Source: Halanaerobiales bacterium (GTDB taxonomy: Bacteria; Bacillota; Halanaerobiia; Halanaerobiales; DTU029). Taken from it: a stretch of 43,520 bases of DNA. The position numbers were made by a program, and so were the translations under genes. Below the pieces are notes generated by a model, which was not told the origin of the DNA, did not search any database, and saw only the letters and a list, made by a program, of their open reading frames with translations. Shown here in pieces: positions 43,296 to 43,520 of the stretch. The stretch lies in assembly GCA_022360715.1 (NCBI GenBank), contig JAKSCG010000098.1, forward strand, positions 1 to 43,520, written 5' to 3'. Positions within the stretch are counted from its first letter, which is position 1, and each line of letters begins with the position of its first letter.

Positions 43296-43520
43296 TTAAG
43301 GTTCCGCTTGCCCTTCGGTGACATGTTGATGGTTTTTTAAATGTTCACTACAATATTCATAATTCCCGGCACATTTTGAACAATACCTGAATTCCATCTG
43401 GGGGTGATCAAGCTCAGTAATCCCGCAGATCGTACACCGATGAAGCGGTTCATTTTGATACCTGCTTACACCGCTGCTAAATTTTCGCTTATTACGATAA
43501 ACCTGTTTTCGATTCTTAAA
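43296..43520 (-). CDS. C-terminal end of an unidentified protein with zinc-ribbon-like tail
   Basis: The last 74 codons of a gene that enters from the right edge and stops with TAA at 43296-43298, 25 bases before the QueG-like start. The visible end is basic at first (FKNRKQVYRNKRKF) and then has HRCTICGITELDHP, FRYCSKC, YEYCSEH and LKNHQH. The pairs C-x2-C, C-x2-C and C-x2-H with further histidines suggest two bound zinc ions. I recall this tail on the end of membrane proteins in clostridia but cannot name the family safely. Confidence 0.65.
   Translation of the reverse strand, partial: FKNRKQVYRNKRKFSSGVSRYQNEPLHRCTICGITELDHPQMEFRYCSKCAGNYEYCSEHLKNHQHVTEGQAEP

Overview
The window looks like chromosomal DNA from a low-to-moderate GC anaerobic member of the Bacillota, clostridia-like in the broad sense. 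Reasons: purine-rich ribosome binding sites (GGAGG types) before almost every gene, sigma-A promoters of the TTGACA-17-TATAAT kind, class II aspartokinase, a SatD protein, riboswitch and attenuator control, and a NuoE/NuoF-type formate dehydrogenase. Both transporter substrate-binding proteins carry ordinary cleavable signal peptides without a lipobox cysteine. I read this as a hint of a diderm Bacillota lineage (Halanaerobiia or Limnochordia-like), but that is inference. Every gene I can support lies on the minus strand, so transcription runs from high to low coordinate. No rRNA, tRNA, CRISPR array, transposase or phage gene was seen.

Layout from the left: a cut LiaF-like membrane protein (1-526), a DUF401 membrane protein, and an isolated trpB. 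trpB is preceded by a consensus promoter and a roughly 250-nt leader full of GAG/UAG triplets, with overlapping antiterminator and terminator hairpins. This is the layout of TRAP-controlled trp leaders. Then come a flavin reductase/DJ-1 pair, an AI-2E-type permease, a SatD/DUF3307 pair, and a ROK regulator with a peptide ABC transporter (substrate-binding protein and two permeases, no ATPases), an M81 peptidase and CutC (7423-14451). A patatin-like lipase follows.

The central region is amino acid biosynthesis. thrB-hom-thrC-lysC-aspB and a small membrane protein gene (15598-21708) form the aspartate-to-threonine pathway. argG-argH (21844-24488) sit behind a promoter whose -10 box lies inside a consensus-matching ARG box. 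A glycerophosphodiester phosphodiesterase with a damaged or unusual start and an MFS transporter form a two-gene unit with its own promoter and terminator.

The region 26722-32838 is a BMP-type nucleoside ABC transporter operon ending in a translationally coupled trans-sulfuration enzyme gene. Its leader holds a guanine riboswitch (C at the specificity position) directly followed by a ykkC-family aptamer, best explained as a PRPP riboswitch, and a terminator. The guanine P1 strand, the second aptamer's closing helix and the terminator arm overlap, so a logic-gate mechanism can be read from the bases.

The right part (32846-40920) is a probable operon for a NAD(P)-linked, possibly electron-bifurcating formate dehydrogenase: nuoE-like, nuoF-like, fdhA (cysteine active site), mobA, fdhD, a zinc alcohol dehydrogenase-like gene and a nucleoside phosphorylase. 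The right end holds two QueG-like iron-sulfur proteins flanking a CPBP-type membrane protein, and the C-terminal zinc-ribbon-like end of a cut gene.
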